This document shows positions 25,386 through 33,585 of a stretch of 64,000 bases of DNA, in pieces (position 1 is the stretch's first letter; each line of letters starts with the position of its first letter). The DNA is from Flavobacterium haoranii (lineage in GTDB: Bacteria; Bacteroidota; Bacteroidia; Flavobacteriales; Flavobacteriaceae). Below the pieces are notes generated by a model, which did not search any database, was not told the origin of the DNA, and worked only from the letters and a program-made list of their open reading frames with translations. The stretch spans positions 1-64,000 of the forward strand of contig QKBC01000013.1 in the NCBI GenBank assembly GCA_003246205.1. Reading direction: 5' to 3'. The position numbers and the translations under genes were made by a program.

Positions 25386-27319
25386 TTTACGAATTTTTGG
25401 ATTAGTAGTTCAATAAATAAAAGAAGTAGTGTTGCTATAATAAACCATTTCCATAAACCGGTATCGTTTCTTTCCGAATGAAATTCGTCAAGTGCTGTTG
25501 TTACCGAATTTATTTTGGTAAAATTATCAAAAAAAGAAGAATTGATTTCTTGTAAGTTACTCTCCGTTCTAGGATAGTTGAAACTTACATTTGCTACCGT
25601 ATCCTGATTGTGTACAATAACATAATTTCCGGCTTGTTCAGGGTAATCACCAAAGCTGATCTTTACTTTGGAATTTAAAATTTGCTGAAACGGAATAAAA
25701 CGATAAGAATCGTTTTGTACGGATAATACTTGGTCTTTTCCTATGTTGGTATCAATAAATAATTGTTCATTTTTTCCTATGGTATAATAAGTTTGAGCCG
25801 TACCTGAATTATATTGTGCCATATTGTAAAATGTAGGCACAATTAATGGTGAATTCTGAAAATTGGATAATTTTTTATTGATAGGCGCCGAAAAGATAAA
25901 GGCATTTCCTTTTTTATTGGTTACCCAACCTAAAAACGGTGATTGATCTTCAAAAGATAAAATATTGGAAATACTACCGGAAATAGGGAAATATTGCTGA
26001 ACATTAGGATATTGAAAACTGCTGATTTTTTTTTCAAAAACACTTTTATATAGTGGATGTTCAAAATGAATTTCTGTAATTAATTTTTCATTTTGTTGTA
26101 ATTCAGAAACTTTCAAGTTACTTAATTTGCTGAACAACGTATTCAGATTCTGAACTTTATTCTTTTCGCTAGGAATAATAATTAAATTACCGCCTTTTTC
26201 ATAAAAACCAATTAAAGTGTTAATCAATGAAGGCGTTATATTTTCAATTTCATTTATAATAATGGTGTGTTGTTGCTCAATACTACTGAAATCCAGTTGC
26301 TCAAGAGTTGTTTCGGCTATTTGGAATTCTTCCGGAGTGATTATTTTATGGATAAAATTATTTTTTTCGGGAGAACCGATAATCAGGACATTCAATTTTT
26401 TGGGTTTGTCCAAGCTAAAGTAAAAAGTATTATCGTAAGGCAAACTATTATCTTCGATAATGGCTTTACCTTTAAAAGCTTTTTTGGGAATATTGATTTT
26501 AATATCTTTTTTCTTTTCATCTTCTCCAAATGTAATTGTAGATTTTGCTACGGTTTCATTCGCATCGCTGACTATTGAAAATAAGAGGTTATTTGTAACT
26601 GTTCCGGTTTTAGAAATGGAAAAGGTAACTTCGTAGAAATTGTCAGAAGTATTAGAAACGGTAATGTTATCAATACTACAATTAGCTGTACTTTCTGTTT
26701 TTGGGAAAATTCCGTAAAGTGTTGATTTTTGGGAAAGTTCCGGAACTTTTTTTGATATTACTTGTACGCCGTCAGTTATAAAAATATAATCTTTTGCAGT
26801 ATTCGGTTTTTTATTTTCAATTTGAGAGAGTAAATAATCCGGTTGAAAAGCGTAAAAAGTGTACTTTAAATTTTGTAATTCTTTAAAAATACTTTTGGGA
26901 TTAACGTCCCAAAAACTTTCTGTAGGAGTGACAATAGAGACGATTTGCTCTTCCGGAATGTTCTCCAGAATGTCTTGAATACTTTTTTTTAGTAATTCTC
27001 CCTCTGAACCTTTGGCTTGCATAGAGAAAGAATTATCAACCAATATCATTAATTCGTTGTTCTTAGCATCCGCATTTTTTGCGGTTAGAAAAGGTTGGGC
27101 AAAGGCTAGAATTAAAGCGGCCAATAGTAATAAGCGAGTAGTTAGCAAAAGCCATTTTTTGATAGTGCTGCTTTTTCGTGTTTGTGATTGTAGCTCTTTT
27201 AAAAGCTTAACATTGGTAAAATATTCTTTTTTAAATCTTCTAAGTTGAAATAAATGCACTAAAATTGGTATCACCAAAAGAAAAAGGAAGTATAGAATTT
27301 CAGGATGTTTGAATTGCAT
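25382..27319 (-). CDS. BatA-domain membrane protein with VWA-like region
   Basis: A 645-residue protein. The N-terminal BatA domain (PEILYFLFLLVIPILVHLFQLRRF) and a second TM helix (~57-76) precede a von Willebrand A-like part with a MIDAS-type DNSFSM (about 95). Then come mixed Ig-like and glutamine-amidotransferase-like periplasmic segments, and a final TM helix near 623-641. The layout is that of Bacteroidetes BatA-related proteins, whose VWA relatives form the Bat aerotolerance cluster, but no other Bat gene is adjacent. Its 3' end overlaps the pseudo-dihydroorotase start by 4 bp. Function unknown beyond a likely envelope scaffold. Confidence 0.82.
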   Translation of the reverse strand: MQFKHPEILYFLFLLVIPILVHLFQLRRFKKEYFTNVKLLKELQSQTRKSSTIKKWLLLTTRLLLLAALILAFAQPFLTAKNADAKNNELMILVDNSFSMQAKGSEGELLKKSIQDILENIPEEQIVSIVTPTESFWDVNPKSIFKELQNLKYTFYAFQPDYLLSQIENKKPNTAKDYIFITDGVQVISKKVPELSQKSTLYGIFPKTESTANCSIDNITVSNTSDNFYEVTFSISKTGTVTNNLLFSIVSDANETVAKSTITFGEDEKKKDIKINIPKKAFKGKAIIEDNSLPYDNTFYFSLDKPKKLNVLIIGSPEKNNFIHKIITPEEFQIAETTLEQLDFSSIEQQHTIIINEIENITPSLINTLIGFYEKGGNLIIIPSEKNKVQNLNTLFSKLSNLKVSELQQNEKLITEIHFEHPLYKSVFEKKISSFQYPNVQQYFPISGSISNILSFEDQSPFLGWVTNKKGNAFIFSAPINKKLSNFQNSPLIVPTFYNMAQYNSGTAQTYYTIGKNEQLFIDTNIGKDQVLSVQNDSYRFIPFQQILNSKVKISFGDYPEQAGNYVIVHNQDTVANVSFNYPRTESNLQEINSSFFDNFTKINSVTTALDEFHSERNDTGLWKWFIIATLLLLFIELLIQKFVK

Positions 27320-27420
27320 TTACCTAGTTTTTCACTAAAAAAATTTAATTGTCAAAAATACGAAAAGAAATGAAACGAATGCTTAATAAGGGGTATAATT
27401 GTTATAAAAATCCATTAAAC

Positions 27421-27654
27421 TCAGTTGCGATTTTTCTTGCTTTCTAAATATTTGATAGTTACAAAACAGACTAGTTCTAGTGGGAAAATAAAAATGCTGT
27501 ATATTTTGAAAAAGAAAAGGGTAAAGCCAATAGTAGTTAAAAACAGTAAAAAGGATAAGATGTATTGAATTCCTGTTTTTAATTTTCCTTTACTATATCC
27601 GTCAAAGAATAAAGCAATTACGGGGAAAAGACTAATGAATACCAGAATAAACAT
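27421..27654 (-). CDS. Small hydrophobic protein, unknown
   Basis: A 77-residue protein with three hydrophobic stretches (2-16, 29-48, 50-68) and a basic tail (KYLESKKNRN). Its ATG follows the stop codon of the DUF1456 gene without any gap, so translational coupling is likely. I recognise no family. Confidence 0.6.
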   Translation of the reverse strand: MFILVFISLFPVIALFFDGYSKGKLKTGIQYILSFLLFLTTIGFTLFFFKIYSIFIFPLELVCFVTIKYLESKKNRN

Positions 27655-28044
27655 TTATTCAGGATTATTCTTCTTTTTACCATTTTTAAACTTAACGTTT
27701 TGAACTACAGGTTTAAATTTTGGAGTGGTTGTCTTTTTGACCGTTTTTTTAGGTTGCTGCGGCTCCGGCGTTTTTTGTTTATTTTGTTTTACTTCAGCTA
27801 AAACATCCGTTGGATTTTTAGGATTTTCTTTAGTTCCTCGTAAATAAATGACTAAACCATTTAAAAAGTTGCGAAGTACCTGATCGCCGCAATCTACATA
27901 TTTCGGGTGTTTTTCATCTCTAAAAAAATTACCTAATTCACCTTTTGACATTCTAAAGTCAACTAATTTTAAAATTTCTACAATTTGGTCATCACGTAGT
28001 TGTAGAGCTACTCTTAGTTTTTTAAAAACGTCATTATTGTTCAT
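27655..28044 (-). CDS. DUF1456 family protein with a single repeat
   Basis: I use the ATG at 28044 (129 residues). The upstream extension of the frame begins with a TTG and encodes no family sequence. Residues 2-70 match one DUF1456 unit (NNNDVFKKLRVALQLRDDQ, CGDQVLRNFLNGLV), closest to the second of the two units in YehS of E. coli. The remaining ~55 residues are a Lys/Pro/Gln-rich basic tail unlike YehS. Function of the family is unknown; the basic tail suggests nucleic-acid contact, which is only inference. Confidence 0.8.
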   Translation of the reverse strand: MNNNDVFKKLRVALQLRDDQIVEILKLVDFRMSKGELGNFFRDEKHPKYVDCGDQVLRNFLNGLVIYLRGTKENPKNPTDVLAEVKQNKQKTPEPQQPKKTVKKTTTPKFKPVVQNVKFKNGKKKNNPE

Positions 28045-28130
28045 ACAGGCTTTTTTAGCAATGATGGATAAACACCACAAGATTTTATTTTGGCAAAGGT
28101 AAGTATATTTTTAAATGAAATCTAAAAAAA

Positions 28131-28207
28131 CAACTGTTGAACGCCTCAAAGAAAGTGTTGTTATGGTTATTGAATGAAAATGTTCTCTAAGTGTTGTTCA
28201 ACAGTTG
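28131..28207. repeat. 12-bp inverted repeat enclosing a direct repeat, intergenic
   Basis: CAACTGTTGAAC at 28131-28142 is exactly complementary to GTTCAACAGTTG at 28196-28207, and AAGTGTTGTT occurs at both 28153-28162 and 28189-28198. The 77-bp element lies between the stop of the VGIGTT protein (28228) and the DUF1456 gene, both on the minus strand. It has no T tract, so it is not a plain terminator. Confidence 0.55.
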
Positions 28208-28227
28208 TAGTATGAAGCAATTGGCTG

Positions 28228-29694
28228 TTAATTTCCGATTACATACCAATCAGCTCCATTGCTTTGAATCATGTAACGTTCTCCGGATGCTAGTGTTGTG
28301 ACAGTGCTATTGGTAACATCATCATACACGCTTCCGCTCAAACAAGTAATAGTTTTTGAAGTTATACCGGAAATACCTATTAGAACCAGTATTTTTCCGT
28401 TAACAGTTGCCGGATCAGGTAAAACTATTGAGGAAACAGAATTACTGATACGTAACGTATAATCATTTGCTGTAACATTATATGTACTTGAACTGGCAGT
28501 GCTAATATTTTGAACTGAGCTAACGCTGCTTGCATTGGTCCAGTTTACATTGCCACTACCGTCAGTGACCATAATTTGTCCGTTAGTACCTCGAGTTAGA
28601 GGTAAAATGTAATTATTAGTACTAGTTGTACCAACAGAAACTCTTCCTAAGAAATAACCAGCATAACCGGTTGATTTTAAAGCTGCGGAGTAAATACCGT
28701 AGTGTATACCACCTGCACTACTGTCTACATAATTGTAAGTTCCGTATTTATCACCTGAACCCGAACCGGAAATCATGTTTTGAACACCATATTTGGCATT
28801 ATTTCCGTTTCCACCTATTTCAAATAAGGCGCCATGAAAAACTCCGGAACCATTTTTAGAATTATCAATATAAACTCCGGTATTATTTCCGTTACCGGTA
28901 CCTCTGAACTCAATATTGATACCATAATGCGCAGCGCTATTAGTACCAGCAAAACGAGTAAACAGTCCGTTTTGTGTTCCTGTAGATGGAGCACTTATCA
29001 GATTATAAACTCCTGTAAGAGGGCCATTTCCGGCTAAGAATTCATTGTATATCCCTCTTTTTTCACCTGAGCCGGAATAGTTGAAAATATTGTGAACACC
29101 ACCTACAATGCTTGCATTGGCTGTTCCTGTTAAGTTATTTTCAAGTCCATACGTTGTATTACCGGCTACTGTAAATGCTGTTTTAATAGCGGATGCAGCA
29201 GTGGAATTAGTGTTGGTTCTCGTAATTAGTAAAGTGGAACTGTTAGTGTTCGTGGTTTCTAAAATGTCTAATTGGGCTGTAGCAGTATTTTTACCAATAG
29301 CAGTATTACCAATATGAAACATAGCATCATTGATATCATTCGGTGCTGTTGTGGTTCCCTCTTCAAACCAGTCAGCATCTTGATACCCTCCTATGGAGGT
29401 ACTTGTTACAAATGGAATCCAGTCAGGAACATTATTGTCCCAATAATAGAAGCCAGGTGTTTTTGCACCACTTGTGTTTAACAACTGAATCAACATACCA
29501 TGTTGATTTACAGTAGGGTTCGCAGTAGGTAAGCTAGTTAATCTCGGAATGATCAAACCTTCGCTATTGGTGGGATTAGCAGGGTCTGAAGCAGCGATTT
29601 CTAAAAGAGCATTTGGGGACGTAGTACCAATACCAACTTGAGCATAGCCAAAGCTAATACCCAGTATGGTAACTAGAGTAATTAAATGCTTCAT
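28228..29694 (-). CDS. Exported VGIGTTSPNA-type surface protein
   Basis: A 488-residue protein with a signal peptide (1-18, ending GYAQ), immediately followed by VGIGTTSPNALLEIAA, the N-terminal hallmark of a large group of flavobacterial exported proteins. Then comes a segment around GLIIPRLTSLP and FYYWDNN. The central ~250 residues are Gly/Asn/Thr-rich with irregular YGxxN and GSGxGxKxG strands, like a beta-helix or tail-fibre shaft. The C-terminus has a YTLRISNSVSSIVLPDPATVNGKIL beta domain. Surface location is likely; the role is unknown. No type IX sorting domain is visible. It is transcribed alone. Confidence 0.75.
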   Translation of the reverse strand: MKHLITLVTILGISFGYAQVGIGTTSPNALLEIAASDPANPTNSEGLIIPRLTSLPTANPTVNQHGMLIQLLNTSGAKTPGFYYWDNNVPDWIPFVTSTSIGGYQDADWFEEGTTTAPNDINDAMFHIGNTAIGKNTATAQLDILETTNTNSSTLLITRTNTNSTAASAIKTAFTVAGNTTYGLENNLTGTANASIVGGVHNIFNYSGSGEKRGIYNEFLAGNGPLTGVYNLISAPSTGTQNGLFTRFAGTNSAAHYGINIEFRGTGNGNNTGVYIDNSKNGSGVFHGALFEIGGNGNNAKYGVQNMISGSGSGDKYGTYNYVDSSAGGIHYGIYSAALKSTGYAGYFLGRVSVGTTSTNNYILPLTRGTNGQIMVTDGSGNVNWTNASSVSSVQNISTASSSTYNVTANDYTLRISNSVSSIVLPDPATVNGKILVLIGISGITSKTITCLSGSVYDDVTNSTVTTLASGERYMIQSNGADWYVIGN

Positions 29695-29720
29695 AGAAAA
29701 TTTATTTATTTGTTACCGAT

Positions 29721-29767
29721 TACATTTTGTTAAAGAACTATAGTAAAGCTACAATTTTGTTAAAGAA
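29721..29767. repeat. Imperfect direct repeat upstream of the VGIGTT surface gene
   Basis: TACATTTTGTTAAAGAA at 29721-29737 recurs as TACAATTTTGTTAAAGAA at 29750-29767, with a start-to-start distance of 29 bp. It lies 27-73 bp before the ATG of the minus-strand surface protein gene and may be a regulator site. Confidence 0.45.
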
Positions 29768-29850
29768 GTGATTTCATTTTATCGATTAACTGCCGGAAAT
29801 AATTGTTGAAATTAAAAAAATTATTATTTTAGTTAAAAATCTTTTGAAAT

Positions 29851-30255
29851 ATGGACAGTACTTATCAAGAAAAGATAGGATTGCTACAAGAAATGATTGC
29901 TTTTTCTCTTGTTGATGGCGAACTTCATGATCGTGAGTGTGATTTTATTATGATGGTTGCCAGTGAATTAGAGGTAGATAAAGAAACGGTTTTCAAGCTG
30001 TTTAATAAAGAGCAAGAAAGAGTAGTGATAAAGGATGAATTTAACAGAGTTTGTCAATTTTACCGTTTAGCCTTGTTAATGCATTGTGATGGAGTATTAC
30101 ATGAAAGGGAGCAAATAAAAATAAATGAGATAGGTATTAATATGGGGCTAAATCCTTATGCGATGAAACGTGTATTGCATTTGATGAAAGAATCTCCGAC
30201 CCGAATGGTAGACGGAGAAGTTCTTTTATCGGTTTTTAGTGAACAACACAATTAA
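29851..30255 (+). CDS. TerB-like protein
   Basis: A 134-residue all-helical protein. Two acidic motifs in similar settings, FSLVDGELHDRECDF (about 18-32) and LMHCDGVLHEREQIK (about 75-89), are the paired DGxxHxxE sites of the TerB fold, which binds divalent metal. Members occur in tellurite/stress clusters, but many stand alone, as here. Cytoplasmic role unknown. It converges with the surface-protein operon on the other strand (11 bp between stops). Confidence 0.7.
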   Translation: MDSTYQEKIGLLQEMIAFSLVDGELHDRECDFIMMVASELEVDKETVFKLFNKEQERVVIKDEFNRVCQFYRLALLMHCDGVLHEREQIKINEIGINMGLNPYAMKRVLHLMKESPTRMVDGEVLLSVFSEQHN

Positions 30256-30266
30256 AAGCATTAGAC

Positions 30267-31307
30267 TTAATTAATTTTATAAGCAATAATACTATTTTCT
30301 CCCCAAACTGAACCTCCGAAATAACCGCAATAAGTGGAAATGTTGTCAGATTCTACATATCCGGCAATATAATAATATACTTTATTGGTAGAAGAAGTAT
30401 TGTTAATAATTATAGTTCCTGTTAAAATAGCAAACCGACTATGTCCGGCTAAGTTGCCACTAACGTAAATATTAGGAAGAATTATATCACTTGAAGGAGC
30501 CAAAGTAGTAGCTGAATTGGAAAAAGTTGAACGTAACCAAAAGAACGAATTGTCGGGTGTTACCCAAGGGCTTCCGGTAGTATGCGGAGCCATTAACATA
30601 GTTACGTTTACAGCCCACTTTCCGGGTGGAAGTATAATCCTGGAATTTGTATATCTCCAGTTGGTACTGCCAGTATAAGAATAATATATATTTACGCCGC
30701 TCCCTAATATTCCTGTAACATTGGTAATTGAAGTAGATTGCCAAGATGCTACACCATTAGCATTTGATGTTAATACTTTGTTGTTCCCTTCCGTACCATC
30801 AGATATTCGGACTGTTCCGTTAACATGCAGCAGTTCAGTAGGATTTATAGTGCCATTACCAATGCCTACATATCCGGCAGGTGTAATTCTAATCCTATTG
30901 GTATTATTGGTTCTGAACATTAAGCTGTTTCCATCTGTTGTACCAATGAAATTGGTATTCATATTTATTCCTGAATTTCCTGTTGTAGACCAATAATTTC
31001 CATCTAAGGCTAATTTAACCCATTTGGAACCGTTCCAATAGTAATATCCAGGTGTAACAGTTGTGGTTCCGGTACTATTTGTAACAGTATTATATATTAA
31101 AGTTGATTCAGTTAATGGATTTCCACTAGGATTGATTACAGTAGTAGCATCTAAAGTAGAAAGTAAGGTAACTCTTGGAATTAAAATTCCTGAATCATTG
31201 GAATTAACTTCTAATGCTGCATTTGGAGTTGTTGTATTAATACCAACCTGAGCAGAAGAAAACAGACTAAATAAAAGTACAATAGTGAATGATACGTTTT
31301 TTTTCAT
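30267..31307 (-). CDS. Exported VGINTTTPNA-type protein, last gene of the surface operon
   Basis: Start at the ATG at 31307 (346 residues), which gives a normal MKK-type signal peptide; an ATG two codons upstream is also possible. After ...SSAQ comes VGINTTTPNAALEVNSNDSG, then GILIPRVTLLSTLD and GYYYWNGSKWV, nearly the same as the N-terminal ~100 residues of the preceding gene product. The C-terminal ~160 residues (INVTGILGSGVNIYYSYTG onward) form a different beta-rich domain, possibly a globular tip. No sorting domain or chaperone is visible. It starts 11 bp after the S74-chaperone gene. Probably a surface fibre or adhesin subunit. Confidence 0.75.
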   Translation of the reverse strand: MKKNVSFTIVLLFSLFSSAQVGINTTTPNAALEVNSNDSGILIPRVTLLSTLDATTVINPSGNPLTESTLIYNTVTNSTGTTTVTPGYYYWNGSKWVKLALDGNYWSTTGNSGINMNTNFIGTTDGNSLMFRTNNTNRIRITPAGYVGIGNGTINPTELLHVNGTVRISDGTEGNNKVLTSNANGVASWQSTSITNVTGILGSGVNIYYSYTGSTNWRYTNSRIILPPGKWAVNVTMLMAPHTTGSPWVTPDNSFFWLRSTFSNSATTLAPSSDIILPNIYVSGNLAGHSRFAILTGTIIINNTSSTNKVYYYIAGYVESDNISTYCGYFGGSVWGENSIIAYKIN

Positions 31308-31318
31308 AACCATAGTTT

Positions 31319-32449
31319 TTATTTATTAATTGTATTTAAAATATATTCTACTTTTTCTTTAAGTTCTTTGTTCTCATTTTTAAGAGATTCCATTTCAGTT
31401 TGTTGCTCTTGAATGGCTTTAATTAAAATCGGAATTAAACCTATATAGTTTACACTTTTTAAAGGAGATGAATTGTCTTTTAGAGTATTTTTAGATTCAT
31501 GAACTAATTCCGGGAAAACTAATTCTAATTCCTGAGCAATTAACCCAAATTCGGTAATTGATTTACTTTCGGTATTTATATGGTTTAAAGATTCTTGATT
31601 CAGTTTGACATTTTTCAGATTTTGGTTAATTAGATTGAGATTTTTATGGTAAAGAGAAGGTTTTAGTAATAATATTTTTTCTAAAGCATTATTGATTGTT
31701 CTAATGTTTGATTTTATTCTTTTATCAGAAGGAGTAAAAAGCGTTCCGTTTACAGTTAAATCATTTGTAATATTTACATCACCTGAAAAAAGCCCGGCAT
31801 AATAAGAACCTGATGAAATGATACCATAATAAGCATTACTCATTATACCGGCTCCACCATTATAATTGGCATGATAGGTCTCTATACATACTCCTTGAGA
31901 AGTATCGTTTGTAATAGTACTGCCTAGGGCAAATCTATCCAGTACATCTTCAGCGACTGTAAATCTATAGCTGCTTATAGGCATTGCAGAAGGATTTACA
32001 ATTACAGACCCATTGTAGTACTGGTCCGTATCATGTGTTATAGTAAGCCATGTATTTCCATTAGTAGCTAAGTGAATAGGAGTGGCATCTGTAGTACCAA
32101 TGAAATTTGAAGTACTTGTACCGGTATTACCGGTAAGTTCCCATCCTTTACTGCCCACAATTGATGTCCATGTAGTTCCGTTCCAATAATAAAACCCTGG
32201 GACAACAGCTGTAGTTCCTGAACCAGCGTTGGTATTATTGTAAATTAAAGTTCCTTCTGTTAAAGGGTTACCTGTTGGGTTTGTTACAGTAGTAGTGTCT
32301 AAAGTAGAAAGTAAGGTAACTCTCGGAATTAAAATCCCGGAATTATTTGAGTTGATTTCTAATGCAGCATTCGGAGTGGTCGTATTGATGCCAACTTGGG
32401 CATGAATTGTAATTATGGAGGAGGCAAATAAAATGAAAAACTTTCGCAT
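31319..32449 (-). CDS. Exported fibre-like protein with S74 intramolecular chaperone
   Basis: A 376-residue protein: signal peptide (1-18), VGINTTTPNAALEINSNNSG segment, a beta-rich middle with a GDVNITNDLTVNGTLF strand, then a peptidase S74/endosialidase-type chaperone domain starting at SDKRIKSNI. Ser241 and Lys246 are the positions used in this family for autocleavage. FGLIAQELELVFPELV and the terminal coiled coil (LIKAIQEQQTEMESLKNENKEL) complete the domain. In phage tail spikes and other fibres this domain trimerises the shaft and then cuts itself off. A trimeric surface fibre is therefore likely. It lies 17 bp after the unknown 372-residue gene. Confidence 0.85.
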   Translation of the reverse strand: MRKFFILFASSIITIHAQVGINTTTPNAALEINSNNSGILIPRVTLLSTLDTTTVTNPTGNPLTEGTLIYNNTNAGSGTTAVVPGFYYWNGTTWTSIVGSKGWELTGNTGTSTSNFIGTTDATPIHLATNGNTWLTITHDTDQYYNGSVIVNPSAMPISSYRFTVAEDVLDRFALGSTITNDTSQGVCIETYHANYNGGAGIMSNAYYGIISSGSYYAGLFSGDVNITNDLTVNGTLFTPSDKRIKSNIRTINNALEKILLLKPSLYHKNLNLINQNLKNVKLNQESLNHINTESKSITEFGLIAQELELVFPELVHESKNTLKDNSSPLKSVNYIGLIPILIKAIQEQQTEMESLKNENKELKEKVEYILNTINK

Positions 32450-32466
32450 GATTCTTTAAATTTAAG

Positions 32467-33585
32467 TTAGTTAACAGGAAGCATCATTTCTTTGGATAGA
32501 TATTGGGCTTTTCTCTCTATTTCTTCTTCAATTTCTTTTATTTGTAGTTCATATTCTTTTCTACAGGCAGAACCCGCTTGATGTGGCGGACATTGCTTCC
32601 GTTTTTCTCTTAATAACGTAATTTCATTTTGCTTGTCTTTTAGCCAACTTACAATGTCATTTACACGATTTTGACCACTTGGTAAATGGTAATCCATTTT
32701 AATAACTTTATAATCATTTGCATTGAGCCCCCATTCATCAATTGTTTGAAGGTCAATTAATTTTAAAATAGTATTGTCAATTTCAGTTACAGCTAGAAAT
32801 TGCTGTTTTTTCTCTAATACATTTTTAAATATGCCAACTCCTAATCCCATGATAGGAACAGTAGTTGGTATTTGTGCTTCTTCTTTGGCAAACCAAAACG
32901 TTATTGTTTTTTCAATTCCTTTTTCATTGATAAAATTTCCGGTATAGGGTTCTAAATTATTGTTGGTAAACGTATAATTAGAGTTGGCCTTAGCCGAGTT
33001 TAAGACTTCTAGATTTTTAAGATGTGCTGCTGTAATAACTTCAGAGAAATTCATTCCGATTGGAATTTGAAGGCAAATTTTTCCTTCTGTTTGATGATTT
33101 AAGTATACATACCAATCGTTTTGAGCATTTCGAATTAAAAAATCGATATCATATTTGGCTAAGTAAGGATTACTTCTTAGCGAAGCAAATAGCGGATTTC
33201 GTCTTATATCAAAGCCACTCATATAGATTGAATTATCGTTGCTATTGACTTTGTATAAAAAATTTCCGGAATGTTCGCCAACTTTTGCAAACTGTTCAAT
33301 TTCGTAATCAAACATAAAGATGCCATGAGGATTTGTCGGATTGGCTTTAATAGTGGGTTTGGCATCAAAGTATTTTGAATCGTCAAAAAATGCTCCTTGT
33401 TCAAGAATAGGAATATCTTGTGGTTTTCCATTAAAGTGCCATGAAATCTTCATTTCGTGTTGTAAATGAAGTGGAACATCATTGTTTAGGTTAAACGGAT
33501 TCGGAAGTACTCCTGTAACCATGCCTAATGCGGTTACAGAAGCTAATCCAATTGCTATTTTTACGGCTAGTTTCATCTTATTCAT
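32467..33585 (-). CDS. Unknown exported or anchored protein with C-terminal coiled coil
   Basis: A 372-residue protein that I do not recognise. A hydrophobic N-terminus (5-27, IAIGLASVTALGMVTGVLP, no clear cleavage site) suggests membrane anchoring with the rest outside. The middle is mixed alpha/beta with a WHFNGKPQDIPIL and a YDIDFLIRNAQNDWYVYL segment. Residues ~310-365 are a charged coiled coil interrupted by CPPHQAGSAC, two cysteines nine residues apart. The gene overlaps the OmpA-like gene by 4 bp and precedes the S74 gene by 17 bp, so it is probably part of the same surface machine. Confidence 0.7.
   Translation of the reverse strand: MNKMKLAVKIAIGLASVTALGMVTGVLPNPFNLNNDVPLHLQHEMKISWHFNGKPQDIPILEQGAFFDDSKYFDAKPTIKANPTNPHGIFMFDYEIEQFAKVGEHSGNFLYKVNSNDNSIYMSGFDIRRNPLFASLRSNPYLAKYDIDFLIRNAQNDWYVYLNHQTEGKICLQIPIGMNFSEVITAAHLKNLEVLNSAKANSNYTFTNNNLEPYTGNFINEKGIEKTITFWFAKEEAQIPTTVPIMGLGVGIFKNVLEKKQQFLAVTEIDNTILKLIDLQTIDEWGLNANDYKVIKMDYHLPSGQNRVNDIVSWLKDKQNEITLLREKRKQCPPHQAGSACRKEYELQIKEIEEEIERKAQYLSKEMMLPVN

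Noticed and set aside
30267..32449. Prophage tail-fibre region
   Set aside because: The S74 chaperone and fibre-like proteins recall phage tails, but the proteins have signal peptides and no capsid, portal, terminase or integrase gene is near.
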